Positions 38,705 through 48,635 of a stretch of DNA of 64,000 bases are shown one piece after another. The DNA comes from Bacillus sp. 165 (lineage in GTDB: Bacteria > Bacillota > Bacilli > Bacillales > Bacillaceae_G). The DNA lies in assembly GCF_017742235.1 (NCBI RefSeq), contig NZ_JAGHKQ010000002.1:1-64000 (forward strand), written 5' to 3'. A program made the translations under genes and the position numbers. The stretch's first letter is position 1. Each line of letters opens with the position of its first letter. The notes beneath the pieces are model-generated. The model searched no databases, was not told the origin of the DNA, and was given only the letters and a program-made list of their open reading frames with translations.

Positions 38705-41077
38705 ATGTCAAAACAAAAAAAGAGAAAATCGAAAACGAAGCAACGTGAAGTAGTAAAAACAAGCATGTATTATGAGATATCCGGCTTGCTGATCTTTGCT
38801 CTTTCCTTGATTACTATTTTAAAGCTCGGTATTGTAGGAAAATCACTGGTCTTATTTTTACGCTTTTTCTTCGGTCAATGGTATATGCTTAGTTTGCTGG
38901 CTTTAATAATGTTATCCCTGTATTTTGTTATAAAGCGAGAGTGGCCGAATCTTTTACATAAACGATTAATTGGCATGTACTTAATAGTTTTGGCTATCTT
39001 AATGTTTAGTCATATTACAATGTTCCATCTATTAACCAAAAACGAAACGTTTGAAAATCCTTCAGTGATATTAAATACGAAGAACCTGTTTGTTATTGAA
39101 GCTGGCGGGAAAATTGGATCTGTGAATTTGGGGGGCGGGATGATTGGGGCTGTCATGTTTGCTTCCTGCTACTTTTTATTTGATGAGATGGGGGCTTACT
39201 TGATTGGTGTGTTACTTATTGTTCTTGGTGTGCTAATCATCACAGGTAAGCAGCTTGGGGAGGTCCTTTATAAAGTTGGCTGGCCAGTTTTTCGATTGCT
39301 GAAGGGACAGTGGACTGCATTTCAAAACGATTGGAAGGGCTGGAAAGAAAGCCGAAGCAGCAATCATAAGGAAAAAAGCGTGAAAACAAAAGTTGTAAAG
39401 AATGAGGAAGAAGGTCGAGAGGAACGGGAAGGAAATTCGGAAGAGGTAGATGTTACACCGCCGATTATTTCTAACTTTGCAGAGCGCTACGTACAACAAG
39501 ATCCAGAACGGTATGTGCAAGAAGAGTTAGCGCTAGAAGGAGTAGAGCCGATTAACGAGCAAGAAAAAGGACCGGTAAAGCCAAAGCTGCCGCCGAAGAT
39601 AAAAGAGACTCTAGAGCTTAGTCCGCCAATGCAATTTGAAAATGTGGTAAACAAAGATTATGCTTTACCGCCGCTTGAACTGCTCCGTCTCCCAAAAAAT
39701 AACCCAGTAACAGATGAAAATGAAAAAATTTACGATAATGCCAGAAAGCTAGAGCGTACATTTCATAGCTTTGGAGTAAAGGCGAAGGTCACCAAGGTGC
39801 ATAAAGGACCAGCAGTCACAAAATATGAAGTGTATCCTGACGTAGGAGTAAAGGTAAGCAAAATCGTCAACTTAACGGATGATTTAGCTCTTGCCTTAGC
39901 CGCAAAAGATATTCGGATTGAAGCCCCTATTCCAGGAAAATCAGCTATAGGTATCGAAGTGCCGAACACGGAAGTGGCAATGGTTACGCTGCGGGAGGTG
40001 CTTGAATCAAAAGAAAATAATCGTCCAGATGAAAAATTAATGGTGTGTCTTGGCCGGGATATTACAGGAGAAGCTATCTTTGCTGCATTAAATAAAATGC
40101 CGCACTTGTTGGTAGCAGGGGCAACAGGAAGCGGAAAGAGCGTATGTATAAATGGGATTATTACAAGTATATTAATGCGTGCCAAGCCGCATGAAGTAAA
40201 GATGATGATGATTGATCCGAAAATGGTAGAGTTGAATATATACAACGGCGTGCCTCATTTGCTTGCGCCTGTTGTAACAGAACCGAAGCGGGCATCTCAA
40301 GCATTAAAAAAAGTAGTCAGTGAAATGGAACGGCGCTATGAATTATTTTCGCACAGTGGTACAAGAAATATTGAAGGATATAACGATTACGTTCAACACT
40401 ATAATCAAACAGCACAAGCGCAGCAGCCTACTTTGCCGTATATAGTAGTAATTGTAGACGAGCTGGCAGATCTTATGATGGTAGCTTCTTCTGATGTGGA
40501 AGATTCTATAACGCGCTTGGCTCAAATGGCGCGAGCAGCTGGAATCCACTTAATCATTGCCACGCAGCGTCCGTCTGTAGATGTTATTACAGGAGTTATT
40601 AAGGCTAATATTCCATCTCGCATTGCGTTTGCAGTTTCTTCTCAAACGGATTCTCGTACAATTTTAGATATGGGAGGAGCAGAAAAATTGTTAGGGCGAG
40701 GAGATATGCTATATATGCCTGTAGGAGCTTCTAAACCGACAAGGGTCCAAGGTGCTTTTCTGTCAGATGAAGAGGTTGAGAAGGTAGTGGATTTTGTAAT
40801 TTCGCAACAAAAAGCACAGTATCAAGAAGAAATGATTCCGCAAGAGAACGCCGATGCAAATCATTCAGTAGAGGACAATTTATATGAAGAAGCAGTTGAA
40901 CTTGTTGTGGAAATGCAAACAGCTTCTGTTTCTATGCTGCAGCGTAGATTTCGTATAGGATATACGCGAGCGGCCAGGTTAATTGACGCTATGGAAGCAA
41001 ACGGAGTTGTTGGTCCGTATGAAGGAAGCAAGCCGCGAGAAGTACTAGTCAGCGGTGCAGAAGAAAGAAGCTCATAA
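38705..41077 (+). CDS. spoIIIE: FtsK/SpoIIIE-family DNA translocase
   Basis: SpoIIIE pumps the chromosome into the forespore through the septum. The product from ATG 38705 has 790 residues. About four membrane segments lie in residues 25-175, then a charged linker (about 205-310), the RecA-like motor with GATGSGKSV (Walker A, about 471-479) and VDELADLMM (Walker B), and a C-terminal winged-helix gamma domain with [19 protein letters not shown] that reads chromosome orientation. GAGGTGAAAAC supports this ATG over a TTG at 38597. Confidence 0.96.
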   Translation: MSKQKKRKSKTKQREVVKTSMYYEISGLLIFALSLITILKLGIVGKSLVLFLRFFFGQWYMLSLLALIMLSLYFVIKREWPNLLHKRLIGMYLIVLAILMFSHITMFHLLTKNETFENPSVILNTKNLFVIEAGGKIGSVNLGGGMIGAVMFASCYFLFDEMGAYLIGVLLIVLGVLIITGKQLGEVLYKVGWPVFRLLKGQWTAFQNDWKGWKESRSSNHKEKSVKTKVVKNEEEGREEREGNSEEVDVTPPIISNFAERYVQQDPERYVQEELALEGVEPINEQEKGPVKPKLPPKIKETLELSPPMQFENVVNKDYALPPLELLRLPKNNPVTDENEKIYDNARKLERTFHSFGVKAKVTKVHKGPAVTKYEVYPDVGVKVSKIVNLTDDLALALAAKDIRIEAPIPGKSAIGIEVPNTEVAMVTLREVLESKENNRPDEKLMVCLGRDITGEAIFAALNKMPHLLVAGATGSGKSVCINGIITSILMRAKPHEVKMMMIDPKMVELNIYNGVPHLLAPVVTEPKRASQALKKVVSEMERRYELFSHSGTRNIEGYNDYVQHYNQTAQAQQPTLPYIVVIVDELADLMMVASSDVEDSITRLAQMARAAGIHLIIATQRPSVDVITGVIKANIPSRIAFAVSSQTDSRTILDMGGAEKLLGRGDMLYMPVGASKPTRVQGAFLSDEEVEKVVDFVISQQKAQYQEEMIPQENADANHSVEDNLYEEAVELVVEMQTASVSMLQRRFRIGYTRAARLIDAMEANGVVGPYEGSKPREVLVSGAEERSS

Positions 41078-41177
41078 TTAAATGAAAATCGATTGTTTTT
41101 AGTTGGATAGTGTATAGGGTATTTTAATAAAATTTCTCTGAAACTCCTTACGTTTTCGAGAGCATAGCATTAGCCTA

Positions 41178-41219
41178 CAATAAGCACGAGAGATTTTCTC
41201 ATGCTTATTGAATTTTTTG
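41178..41219 (+). terminator. spoIIIE terminator
   Basis: CAATAAGCACGAGA (41178-41191) pairs with TCTCATGCTTATTG (41197-41210) with one mismatch, followed by AATTTTTTG. Confidence 0.8.
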
Positions 41220-41229
41220 TCGAATTATG

Positions 41230-41258
41230 TTGACCGTACCTATTAAGCATGGTACTAT
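41230..41258 (+). promoter_or_regulatory. Promoter for the purine riboswitch
   Basis: TTGACC (41230-41235), a 17-nt spacer and TACTAT (41253-41258). Transcription would start about 15 nt before the aptamer. Confidence 0.7.
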
Positions 41259-41280
41259 AAACACGGAATTACGAAATAAA

Positions 41281-41436
41281 CCTCATATAAATTTGGAAAT
41301 ACGGTCCAAAAGTTTCTACCTAGCAACCATAAATTGCTGGACTATGAGGGAAAGTGAAATACATAGGAACTGTTATAAATCCTTGTGCTTACAGCTTTCC
41401 CCGGTGATTGTGGGATGGTGGGCACAAGGTTTTTTT
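41281..41436 (+). promoter_or_regulatory. Guanine-type purine riboswitch with terminator
   Basis: The aptamer spans 41281-41349. P1 pairs CCTCATA (41281-41287) with TATGAGG (41343-41349). P2 is TTTGGA/TCCAAA (41292-41297, 41305-41310). J2/3 reads GTTTCTACC, the class hallmark. P3 pairs 41320-41326 with 41334-41340. The junction base before P1, C42 of ACTATG (41342), is the C74 equivalent, which selects guanine or hypoxanthine; adenine types have U. The expression platform has CCTTGTGC (41381-41388) and GCACAAGG (41422-41429) plus T7. GGGAAAG (41348-41354) can pair with CTTTCCC (41395-41401) as an alternative fold. Ligand should shut the operon off. Confidence 0.92.
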
Positions 41437-41516
41437 GGAAATTGTATAGTTTTAGAAGCAACATAAAGTTATTATAAAAAATTGACATTTATTCGACAAA
41501 TCACATTTTTTATGTT

Positions 41517-41597
41517 TTGATTTTTGTGAGATTCATGATATATTATCTTTGGTAATAGGAAAAGGTCTTACATCTGAAGTCGAATAAGCGATAAGAC
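41517..41597 (+). promoter_or_regulatory. Possible gntR promoter and operator
   Basis: TTGATT (41517-41522), 16 nt, TATATT (41539-41544) would give a promoter behind the riboswitch. GTCTTA (41565-41570) and TAAGAC (41592-41597) are inverted repeats just before the gntR ribosome site and may be an operator. Both are weak inferences. Confidence 0.3.
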
Positions 41598-41609
41598 TGG
41601 GGGATTAGC

Positions 41610-42332
41610 ATGACAATAAGGTCAGACAGCAGACATTTGTATCTTCGGGTTATTGACCGGTTAAAAGAAGATATAAAAAATGGCGTTTATAAGGAAAAAC
41701 AAAAGCTTCCGTCTGAATTTGATCTCGCGAAAGAATTAGGGGTTAGTCGAGCAACTCTCCGTGAAGCACTTCGCATACTGGAAGAAGAAAACGTTGTCAT
41801 TAGACGTCACGGAGTCGGAACATTTGTGAATGCAAAACCATTGTTTTCATCCGGAATTGAACAGCTATGCTCCATAACGGAAATGATTAGTGGAGTAGGA
41901 AAAGAACCTGGAACAATTTTCTTTAATTCATCCTTGATGAGCTTGACAGAAGAAGAAAAAGATAAGTTCAACAGTAATGATTTAGAGGTTATGGCCATTG
42001 AAAGGGTTCGAACTGCTGATGGAGAACCTGTTGTGTACTGCGTGGATAAAGTGCCGCGAGATGTTTTGTCTGATTTGTCTGAATATAAAGAAGAGTCCCT
42101 TTTAAATATTATAAATAAAAAAACGAATAAAAGGGTAACTTATGCAGTAGCGTACATCGAGCCGCTTGGATATCATCCGAAAGTATCTCCAATATTGGAG
42201 TGTGACCCTGAAACAGCATTATTGGTTTTAAAACAAATGCACTATGATCAAAATGACGAACCGATTTTGTACTCTATTAACTATTTCCGAGCTGACAAAT
42301 TTAGCTTCCACGTTCTTCGCAAGAGAGCGTAA
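41610..42332 (+). CDS. ymfC: GntR-family regulator (YmfC-like)
   Basis: A 240-residue GntR/HutC regulator. The N-terminal winged HTH includes [31 protein letters not shown] and the wing RRHGVGTFV; the C-terminal UTRA effector domain starts about residue 90 and contains [28 protein letters not shown] precedes ATG 41610. It is first in a set with a nucleoside-binding lipoprotein and ABC importer, all behind a guanine riboswitch, so the effector may be a purine-related metabolite (inference). The B. subtilis homologue YmfC sits in the same place after spoIIIE. Confidence 0.9.
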   Translation: MTIRSDSRHLYLRVIDRLKEDIKNGVYKEKQKLPSEFDLAKELGVSRATLREALRILEEENVVIRRHGVGTFVNAKPLFSSGIEQLCSITEMISGVGKEPGTIFFNSSLMSLTEEEKDKFNSNDLEVMAIERVRTADGEPVVYCVDKVPRDVLSDLSEYKEESLLNIINKKTNKRVTYAVAYIEPLGYHPKVSPILECDPETALLVLKQMHYDQNDEPILYSINYFRADKFSFHVLRKRA

Positions 42333-42424
42333 ATTATATACTAATGTTTGTAGAGATGAGATAGGGTGAGGAAGCAATACCGTTATCTCATTCTCAAGTA
42401 CTTTCAAATACTCAGGAGGGTTTA

Positions 42425-43498
42425 ATGTTTATGAAGAAAAAAGCTGGATTATTATTATCTTTAACACTGGCTGCCAGTACAATTTTAGGGGCTTGTGGAA
42501 ACGCTAACAAAGAAGAAAATAAAACAGAAGGCGGCAAAGCTTCAAATTTCAAGGTAGGTATGGTAACTGATACTGGCGGTGTTGATGACAAATCATTTAA
42601 CCAATCTGCTTGGGAAGGATTAACGAAGTTTGGTAAAGATAATGACTTGAAAGAAAATGAAGGCTTTCGCTACCTGCAATCTGAAAAAGAAGCAGATTAC
42701 CTTCCAAACTTAACAAAATTTGCTGAATCTAACTACGATTTAACATTCGGTATCGGGTTTTTAATGGCAGATGCTGTTGGTAAAGTAGCAGATCAGTTTC
42801 CTAAAAATCAATTTGCAATCGTAGATATGGTTGTTGATAAGCCAAATGTAACAAGCATTACATTTAAAGAAAACGAAGGTTCTTTCTTAGTGGGTGTAGT
42901 GGCTGCATTGACAACAAAAACAAATAAAGTGGGCTTTATCGGCGGTGTGGAAAGCGATTTAATCAAAAAGTTTGAATACGGCTTTATTGCAGGTGTTAAA
43001 ACTGTAAATCCTAATATCGAAGTAGTATCACAGTATGCTGGTGATTTCAACGCTGCGTCTAAAGGTACTCAGTTAGCATCTACAATGTATGGACAAAAGG
43101 TTGACGTGATTTACCATGCGGCAGGCGGAACAGGAAATGGTGTATTTACAGAAGCAAAAAACCGTAAGAAAAAAGGTGAAAATGTTTGGGTAATCGGAGT
43201 AGACCGTGACCAACATCAAGAAGGTATGCCTGAAAACGTAACATTGACTTCTATGGTTAAACGTGTAGACATTGCAGTTGAAGAAGTTTCAAAAGAAAAG
43301 AAAGAAGGAACATTAAAAGGCGGATCTATTAAAGAATTTGGTCTTAAAGAAGATGGCGTAGGTATTGCTCCAACAACTGATAATGTAAACAAAGACGCAT
43401 TAGCAAAAGTTGATGAATACAAACAGAAGATTTTAAACGGTGAAATTAAAGTTCCTGCTACTGAAGCTGAATATAAAGAATATGAAGCTTCTCTATAA
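42425..43498 (+). CDS. nupN: BMP-family nucleoside-binding lipoprotein
   Basis: An extracytoplasmic solute receptor of the Bmp/Med family, 357 residues. The signal peptide ends in the lipobox ILGAC (Cys lipidated), then an Asn/Lys/Glu-rich linker; the mature domain has VGMVTDTGGVDDKSFNQSAW, typical for BMP proteins, and VDVIYHAAGGTGNGVF. The family binds purine nucleosides; with the guanine riboswitch, guanosine or inosine is likely. Two start codons are possible: ATG 42425 and ATG 42431; AGGAGG ends 5 nt before the first, so the second has more usual spacing. Confidence 0.93.
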   Translation: MFMKKKAGLLLSLTLAASTILGACGNANKEENKTEGGKASNFKVGMVTDTGGVDDKSFNQSAWEGLTKFGKDNDLKENEGFRYLQSEKEADYLPNLTKFAESNYDLTFGIGFLMADAVGKVADQFPKNQFAIVDMVVDKPNVTSITFKENEGSFLVGVVAALTTKTNKVGFIGGVESDLIKKFEYGFIAGVKTVNPNIEVVSQYAGDFNAASKGTQLASTMYGQKVDVIYHAAGGTGNGVFTEAKNRKKKGENVWVIGVDRDQHQEGMPENVTLTSMVKRVDIAVEEVSKEKKEGTLKGGSIKEFGLKEDGVGIAPTTDNVNKDALAKVDEYKQKILNGEIKVPATEAEYKEYEASL

Positions 43499-43519
43499 GA
43501 AGTAATATAACAGAAGCAA

Positions 43520-43550
43520 ACAAAGGTTAGTTCCTTGAACTAACCTTTGT
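43520..43550 (+). other. Strong stem-loop between nupN and nupO
   Basis: ACAAAGGTTAGTTC (43520-43533) pairs perfectly with 43537-43550 over 14 bp with a CTT loop. No T run follows. Such hairpins after binding-protein genes stabilise the upstream mRNA and give the receptor an excess over the ABC subunits. Confidence 0.6.
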
Positions 43551-43603
43551 ATGTCTATAAAGCAAAGTATTTAAGTCTCATCCTGTTTTTAGGAGGTAAC
43601 CAT

Positions 43604-45136
43604 ATGGAATATGTAATCGAAATGAACAATATTACAAAAATATTCCCTGGTATTGTAGCGAATGACAATATTACGCTCCAAGTAAAAAAAGGCGAAATCC
43701 ATGCTCTATTAGGAGAGAATGGAGCTGGTAAATCGACGTTGATGAACGTATTATTTGGATTGTATCAGCCGGAGCAAGGGGAAATTAAAATTAAAGGTAA
43801 GACTGTAAAAATTACGAATCCCAATATTGCAAATGATCTTGGAATTGGAATGGTGCATCAGCATTTTATGCTTGTTCACAATTTTACAGTAACAGAAAAC
43901 ATTATTTTGGGAAGTGAGCCAACTAAAGGCGGAAAAGTTAACATTGAAGATGCAGCTGCAGAAATTAAAAAGCTTTCTGAACAATATGGATTGGCAGTAG
44001 ATCCGTATGCCAAGATTGAAGATATTTCTGTCGGTATGCAGCAACGTGTAGAAATTTTGAAAACTTTATATCGCGGAGCGGAAATTTTAATTTTCGATGA
44101 ACCAACAGCCGTGTTAACTCCGCAAGAAATTCAAGAATTAATCGCGATTATGAAGCGTTTAGTAAAAGAAGGAAAATCGATAGTTCTTATCACTCATAAA
44201 CTGAAGGAAATTATGGAAGTGTGCGATCGCTGTACCATTATACGTAAAGGGAAAGGGATCGGTACAGTTGAGATTGAAGAGACAAATGAAAATCAACTAG
44301 CCGCCCTTATGGTTGGCAGGGAAGTGAACTTCAAAACCCATAAGTCAGACGCCCAACCACAACATACAGTCTTGCAAATTGAAAACTTGCTAGTTCATGA
44401 TTCTCGCAATCTTCCTGCAGTAAAAGGACTTGACTTAACCGTTCGTGCCGGGGAAGTTTTAGGTATCGCTGGAGTTGACGGAAATGGACAAAGTGAATTA
44501 ATCGAAGCCATTACAGGATTACGAAAAGTTGAGTCAGGTTCTATTACATTGAACGGGAAAGACATCATTGGAATGCGCACTCGTCAAATTACAGAATCCG
44601 GGGTGGGACATATTCCGGAAGACCGTCATAAACATGGATTGGTTCTTGATTACTCAATTGGTGACAATATGGTACTTCAAACATATTATCAGCAGCCGTT
44701 TTCAAAAGCAGGAATTTTAAACTTTGGTGAAATTTATAAAAAAGCAAAGGCGTTAATTCAAGAGTTTGATGTTCGTACACCAAGTGAACATACACCTGCC
44801 CGTGCATTATCAGGAGGTAATCAGCAAAAAGCTATTATCGCGCGCGAAGTAGACAGAAGTCCTGATCTGCTTATCGCTGCTCAGCCAACGCGCGGACTGG
44901 ATGTTGGAGCTATCGAATTTATCCACAGCAAGCTCATTGAAGAACGGGATAAAGGAAAAGCAGTACTGCTTATCTCTCTGGAACTAGAAGAAATTTTAAA
45001 TGTAAGCGATAGAATTGCCGTGATTTATGAGGGAGAAATCGTGGGTATCGTTAATGCAAAAGAAACAAATGAACAAGAACTTGGCCTGTTAATGGCTGGA
45101 GGTAAGGAAAGAGAGAAGGTGAGCAATCATGAGTAA
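43604..45136 (+). CDS. nupO: Nucleoside ABC transporter, double ATPase
   Basis: A 510-residue protein with two fused ABC modules. The first has an intact Walker A (GENGAGKST), the signature IEDISVGMQQRVEILKTLYRG and Walker B ILIFDEPTAVLTPQE. The second is degenerate: GVDGNGQSELIEA for Walker A, LSGGNQQKAIIAREV for the signature. This matches the NupO/BmpC-type family. ATG 43604 follows AGGAGGTAAC; an upstream TTG-led extension has no support. Its end overlaps nupP by 8 nt. Confidence 0.95.
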   Translation: MEYVIEMNNITKIFPGIVANDNITLQVKKGEIHALLGENGAGKSTLMNVLFGLYQPEQGEIKIKGKTVKITNPNIANDLGIGMVHQHFMLVHNFTVTENIILGSEPTKGGKVNIEDAAAEIKKLSEQYGLAVDPYAKIEDISVGMQQRVEILKTLYRGAEILIFDEPTAVLTPQEIQELIAIMKRLVKEGKSIVLITHKLKEIMEVCDRCTIIRKGKGIGTVEIEETNENQLAALMVGREVNFKTHKSDAQPQHTVLQIENLLVHDSRNLPAVKGLDLTVRAGEVLGIAGVDGNGQSELIEAITGLRKVESGSITLNGKDIIGMRTRQITESGVGHIPEDRHKHGLVLDYSIGDNMVLQTYYQQPFSKAGILNFGEIYKKAKALIQEFDVRTPSEHTPARALSGGNQQKAIIAREVDRSPDLLIAAQPTRGLDVGAIEFIHSKLIEERDKGKAVLLISLELEEILNVSDRIAVIYEGEIVGIVNAKETNEQELGLLMAGGKEREKVSNHE

Positions 45137-46187
45137 AGGAATTTTTACTCCCCGTACGATTAACATACTTGTGCCTATATTATCTGCAATTTTCGGGCTG
45201 CTTGTTGGTGCTATTGTTATGTTCTCGACGGGATATGACCCTGCTTTAGGTTATAAAGCTCTATACGAGGGTATGTTTGGTACTCCTCGTGCAATTGGAG
45301 AAACTCTTCGTGCAATGATTCCTCTTGTACTTGCCGGGTTATCGGTAGCATTTGCTTTTCGTACAGGCTTATTCAACATTGGTGTAGAGGGTCAATTACT
45401 TGTAGGTTGGCTTGCATCTGTATGGGTAGGGTATGCATTTGATTTACCGGCAGTGATTCATGTACCGTTGTCCATTATTGCTGCAGGGCTAGCAGGGGCG
45501 TTTTGGGGATTTATTCCTGGATATTTAAAGGGGCGTTTTAAGGTTAATGAAGTTATCGTTACGATCATGCTGAACTACACTGCCCTATACGTAACCAATT
45601 CCCTTATTAAAACGTTTATTTATGCGGGTAACGAAAAATCGCATGATATTAAATCGTCTGCTTCTTTGGCATCTGAATGGCTTGCAAATTTATCAGGCGG
45701 ATCACGTCTGCATTGGGGAATTCTTGTAGCATTCATAGCTTCATTTGTGATGTGGTTCCTGTTAAACCGGACGACACTTGGGTATGAATTAAAAGCGGTT
45801 GGTTATAATCAGCATGCTTCACACTACGCAGGGATGAAAGTTTCACGAAATGTTATCTTGTCCATGTCTATTGCTGGTGCGTTTTCAGGGGTTGGCGGTG
45901 CGATGGAGGGTCTGGGAACATTTCAAAATATGACAGCTTTATCTTCTTTTACTGGGATTGGGTTTGATGGAATTGCTGTAGCGTTATTAGGGGTAAACAA
46001 TGCATTTGGTATCATTTTATCAGCTTTATTATTTGGTGGATTAAAGAGTGCCGCTCCGCAAATGAACTTTGAAGCGAACGTGCCATCTGAGTTGATTAAC
46101 GTCATTATTGCATGTATTATTTTCTTCGTCGCATGCAGCTATATACTTCGCTGGGCATTGTCTCGCTTTAATAAGGAGGGGAAATAA
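45129..46187 (+). CDS. nupP: Nucleoside ABC transporter permease NupP
   Basis: A 352-residue integral membrane permease of the BPD_transp_2 family (ABC permease for ribose/nucleoside types). It shows eight or more hydrophobic segments and conserved blocks: FRTGLFNIGVEGQLLVG, VNEVIVTIMLNYTALYV and RTTLGYELKAVGYNQHAS. GGTAAGGAAAGAGAAGGTGAGC precedes its start, inside nupO, and the stop is immediately followed by nupQ. Confidence 0.95.
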   Translation: MSKGIFTPRTINILVPILSAIFGLLVGAIVMFSTGYDPALGYKALYEGMFGTPRAIGETLRAMIPLVLAGLSVAFAFRTGLFNIGVEGQLLVGWLASVWVGYAFDLPAVIHVPLSIIAAGLAGAFWGFIPGYLKGRFKVNEVIVTIMLNYTALYVTNSLIKTFIYAGNEKSHDIKSSASLASEWLANLSGGSRLHWGILVAFIASFVMWFLLNRTTLGYELKAVGYNQHASHYAGMKVSRNVILSMSIAGAFSGVGGAMEGLGTFQNMTALSSFTGIGFDGIAVALLGVNNAFGIILSALLFGGLKSAAPQMNFEANVPSELINVIIACIIFFVACSYILRWALSRFNKEGK

Positions 46188-47147
46188 ATGAGCTTCCTAG
46201 ATGTATTGGCGATTATCGTATCTGGTACTTTGTATACGGCTGCGCCGTTAATTTTTACAGCGCTCGGCGGAGTATTTAGTGAACGTTCGGGTGTAGTTAA
46301 CATCGCGTTAGAAGGCTTAATGTTGTTCGGGGCATTTATTGGAATTGTTACAACTTTATTGATGGGAGATACGTGGGGAAGTGCAACACCGTGGATAGCT
46401 ATTCTCTTTGCTGCAATTGGAAGCGGGTTATTCGCATTGCTGCATGCTCTCGCATCCATTACATTCAAAGCTGACCAAGTAGTCAGCGGGGTTGCTATTA
46501 ACTTCCTAGCTCTTGGGGTAACAGTGTTTGCAATTAAAAAGATCTTTGGAACAGGACAAACTGATTTTGTTAAGTATCGAATTGATAAAATTGATATCCC
46601 AGGACTGTCGGATATTCCAGTCATTGGGAAGGTGTTTTTCTCATCTGTACCATTAACGTCTTATATCGCCATTATTTTAGCCTTTGTAGTATGGTATATC
46701 ATTTATAAAACACCATTTGGTCTTCGCTTGCGTGCAGTCGGTGAGCATCCGATGGCGGCTGATACAATGGGGATTAATGTATATAAAATGCGTTACATGG
46801 CCGTAGTTATATCCGGTATATTTGCAGGAATCGGGGGAGCAGTGCTTGCTTTGTCAATTTCTGGAAACTTTTCTGGCGGAACAATAAGCGGTCAAGGATT
46901 CTTGGCTCTAGCAGCTATGATTTTCGGTAAATGGCATCCAATTGGATCTATGGGTGCAGCGTTATTCTTTGGTTTTGCTCAATCGCTAGGAATTACGGGA
47001 GGAAGTCTTCCATATTTGAAAGAAATTCCTCCTGTGCTCTTAATAATCTTACCATATGTGTTTACCATTTTAGCCTTGGTAGGATTTGTAGGACGTTCTG
47101 AAGCGCCGAAAGCACTCGGAACTCCATATGAAAAAGGAAAACGATAA
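46188..47147 (+). CDS. nupQ: Nucleoside ABC transporter permease NupQ
   Basis: A 319-residue permease, partner of NupP. Signatures: GVFSERSGVVNIALEGLMLFGAF near the N-terminus and TPFGLRLRAVGEHPMAADTMG in the second half, with about eight to nine hydrophobic segments. The ATG directly abuts the nupP stop, and AAGGAGGGG lies just before. It is the last gene of the uptake operon and has a clear terminator. Confidence 0.95.
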   Translation: MSFLDVLAIIVSGTLYTAAPLIFTALGGVFSERSGVVNIALEGLMLFGAFIGIVTTLLMGDTWGSATPWIAILFAAIGSGLFALLHALASITFKADQVVSGVAINFLALGVTVFAIKKIFGTGQTDFVKYRIDKIDIPGLSDIPVIGKVFFSSVPLTSYIAIILAFVVWYIIYKTPFGLRLRAVGEHPMAADTMGINVYKMRYMAVVISGIFAGIGGAVLALSISGNFSGGTISGQGFLALAAMIFGKWHPIGSMGAALFFGFAQSLGITGGSLPYLKEIPPVLLIILPYVFTILALVGFVGRSEAPKALGTPYEKGKR

Positions 47148-47149
47148 AG

Positions 47150-47179
47150 AAAAATCCGTACAATTTTGTACGGATTTTT
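47150..47179 (+). terminator. nupQ terminator
   Basis: AAAAATCCGTAC (47150-47161), loop AATTTT, GTACGGATTTTT (47168-47179). Perfect 12-bp stem; the T run is part of the distal arm. Confidence 0.85.
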
Positions 47180-47361
47180 CTTTATAAGTAAGAGCTGCAG
47201 GAGGTGTAAGGTTACATCGTCTTCATTTTATCTGTGTAAGCAAATAATACTGAACCCCATAACATACAATAAGGTTATAAGTGGAGAAAGAATGAAACAG
47301 TTGAAAAGATATTCTAAAACCATGTATATTGGAAAAAAGATACAAAAGGAGGAAGAGGGAT

Positions 47362-48633
47362 ATGGAAGGAATTCAACACGTTGTGCGTCAGTTTGATGGA
47401 TTGAAGCTTCATATTATTCCAACAGCTAAGTATAAAACGAATACGCTCATGTTACGTTTAAAGGCGCCATTAACAGAAGACACAGTTACATATCGAGCAC
47501 TATTACCATATGTACTTCAAAGCGGTACAAGCAAATTACCGTCTGCAAAGGCTATTCGACAGCATTTAGAGGGACTATACGGGGCTTCATTAGCAGTTGA
47601 TGTAAACAAAAAAGGAGAGTCTCATATTATTTCTATTTATATGGATGTTGCAAATGAGATTTATTTGCAAGATAGTTCTCCTTTACTTGAACAAACTATT
47701 GCTACTCTTGCAGATGTTCTATTACATCCTGTATTAGAAGGAGAAGCGTTCCAAGCAGCAATTGTTGAAAGTGAAAAAAGAGCATTGCAACAGCGGATCG
47801 AATCTACCTTTGATGATAAGATGCGCTATGCTAATCAACGGATGTTAGAAGAGATGTGTAAAAATGAGCCGTATCATTTGAATCCAAATGGAAGAAAAGA
47901 AGATATTGCTGCTATTACGCCGCAGACGTTGTACAGTTACTATCAGAAAGCAATAGCGGAAGATGAAATTGATTTATATGTTGTAGGGGATATAAAGGAA
48001 GATATTGGACCGTTAATACAAAAATATTTCTCATTGGCACCACGGGAAGGTTCGCGTCAGACATCGCAGGAACCTTCTGCTGTAGACGTTAAAGAAGTAA
48101 TTGAGAAGCAGGATGTAAATCAAGGGAAATTACATATGGGATACCGTGCGCATATAACGTATGGAGACAGCGATTATTATGCTTTACAGGTATTTAATGG
48201 GCTGTACGGAGGGTTTTCACATTCTAAGCTTTTCATTAACGTAAGGGAAAAAAATAGTCTCGCCTATTATGCAGGCTCACGGTATGAAAGTCATAAAGGA
48301 TTGCTTCTTATCATGTCTGGAATTGAAGATAAAAATTATGAAAAAGCCGTTACCATTATTAAAGAGCAAATGACTGCGATGCAAAAAGGAGAATTTACGG
48401 AAGAAGAGCTGACCCAGACAAAGGCTGTTATTAAAAATCAAATTTTAGAAGCAATTGATACAGCAAGAGGCCTTGTTGAAATATTGTATCATGACGTAAT
48501 TGCGCATTTTGAACGTCCAATGACAGAATGGCTCACAGAGATTGATAAAGTTACAAAAGAAGAAGTTGTAGCAGTGGCAAATAAAATGGAAATTGATACG
48601 ATTTATTTCTTAAGAGGATTGGAGGGAGCGTAA
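47362..48633 (+). CDS. ymfF: M16-like protein YmfF without zinc motif
   Basis: A 423-residue protein of the M16 peptidase family. The place of the HxxEH motif reads TYRALLPYVLQSGTSKLPS with no His or Glu zinc ligands, so this half is probably not catalytic. The C-terminal part keeps the YGGFSHSKLFINVREKNSLAYY substrate-binding region. ATG 47362 has AAAGGAGG 12 nt upstream with GAGGG closer. It lies 2 nt before ymfH, which has the zinc motif, so they likely form a heterodimer. Confidence 0.9.
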   Translation: MEGIQHVVRQFDGLKLHIIPTAKYKTNTLMLRLKAPLTEDTVTYRALLPYVLQSGTSKLPSAKAIRQHLEGLYGASLAVDVNKKGESHIISIYMDVANEIYLQDSSPLLEQTIATLADVLLHPVLEGEAFQAAIVESEKRALQQRIESTFDDKMRYANQRMLEEMCKNEPYHLNPNGRKEDIAAITPQTLYSYYQKAIAEDEIDLYVVGDIKEDIGPLIQKYFSLAPREGSRQTSQEPSAVDVKEVIEKQDVNQGKLHMGYRAHITYGDSDYYALQVFNGLYGGFSHSKLFINVREKNSLAYYAGSRYESHKGLLLIMSGIEDKNYEKAVTIIKEQMTAMQKGEFTEEELTQTKAVIKNQILEAIDTARGLVEILYHDVIAHFERPMTEWLTEIDKVTKEEVVAVANKMEIDTIYFLRGLEGA

Positions 48634-48635
48634 AA

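Noticed and set aside
41227..41466. 79-codon reading frame before gntR
   Set aside because: It has no ribosome site and lies over the promoter, aptamer and terminator of a purine riboswitch.
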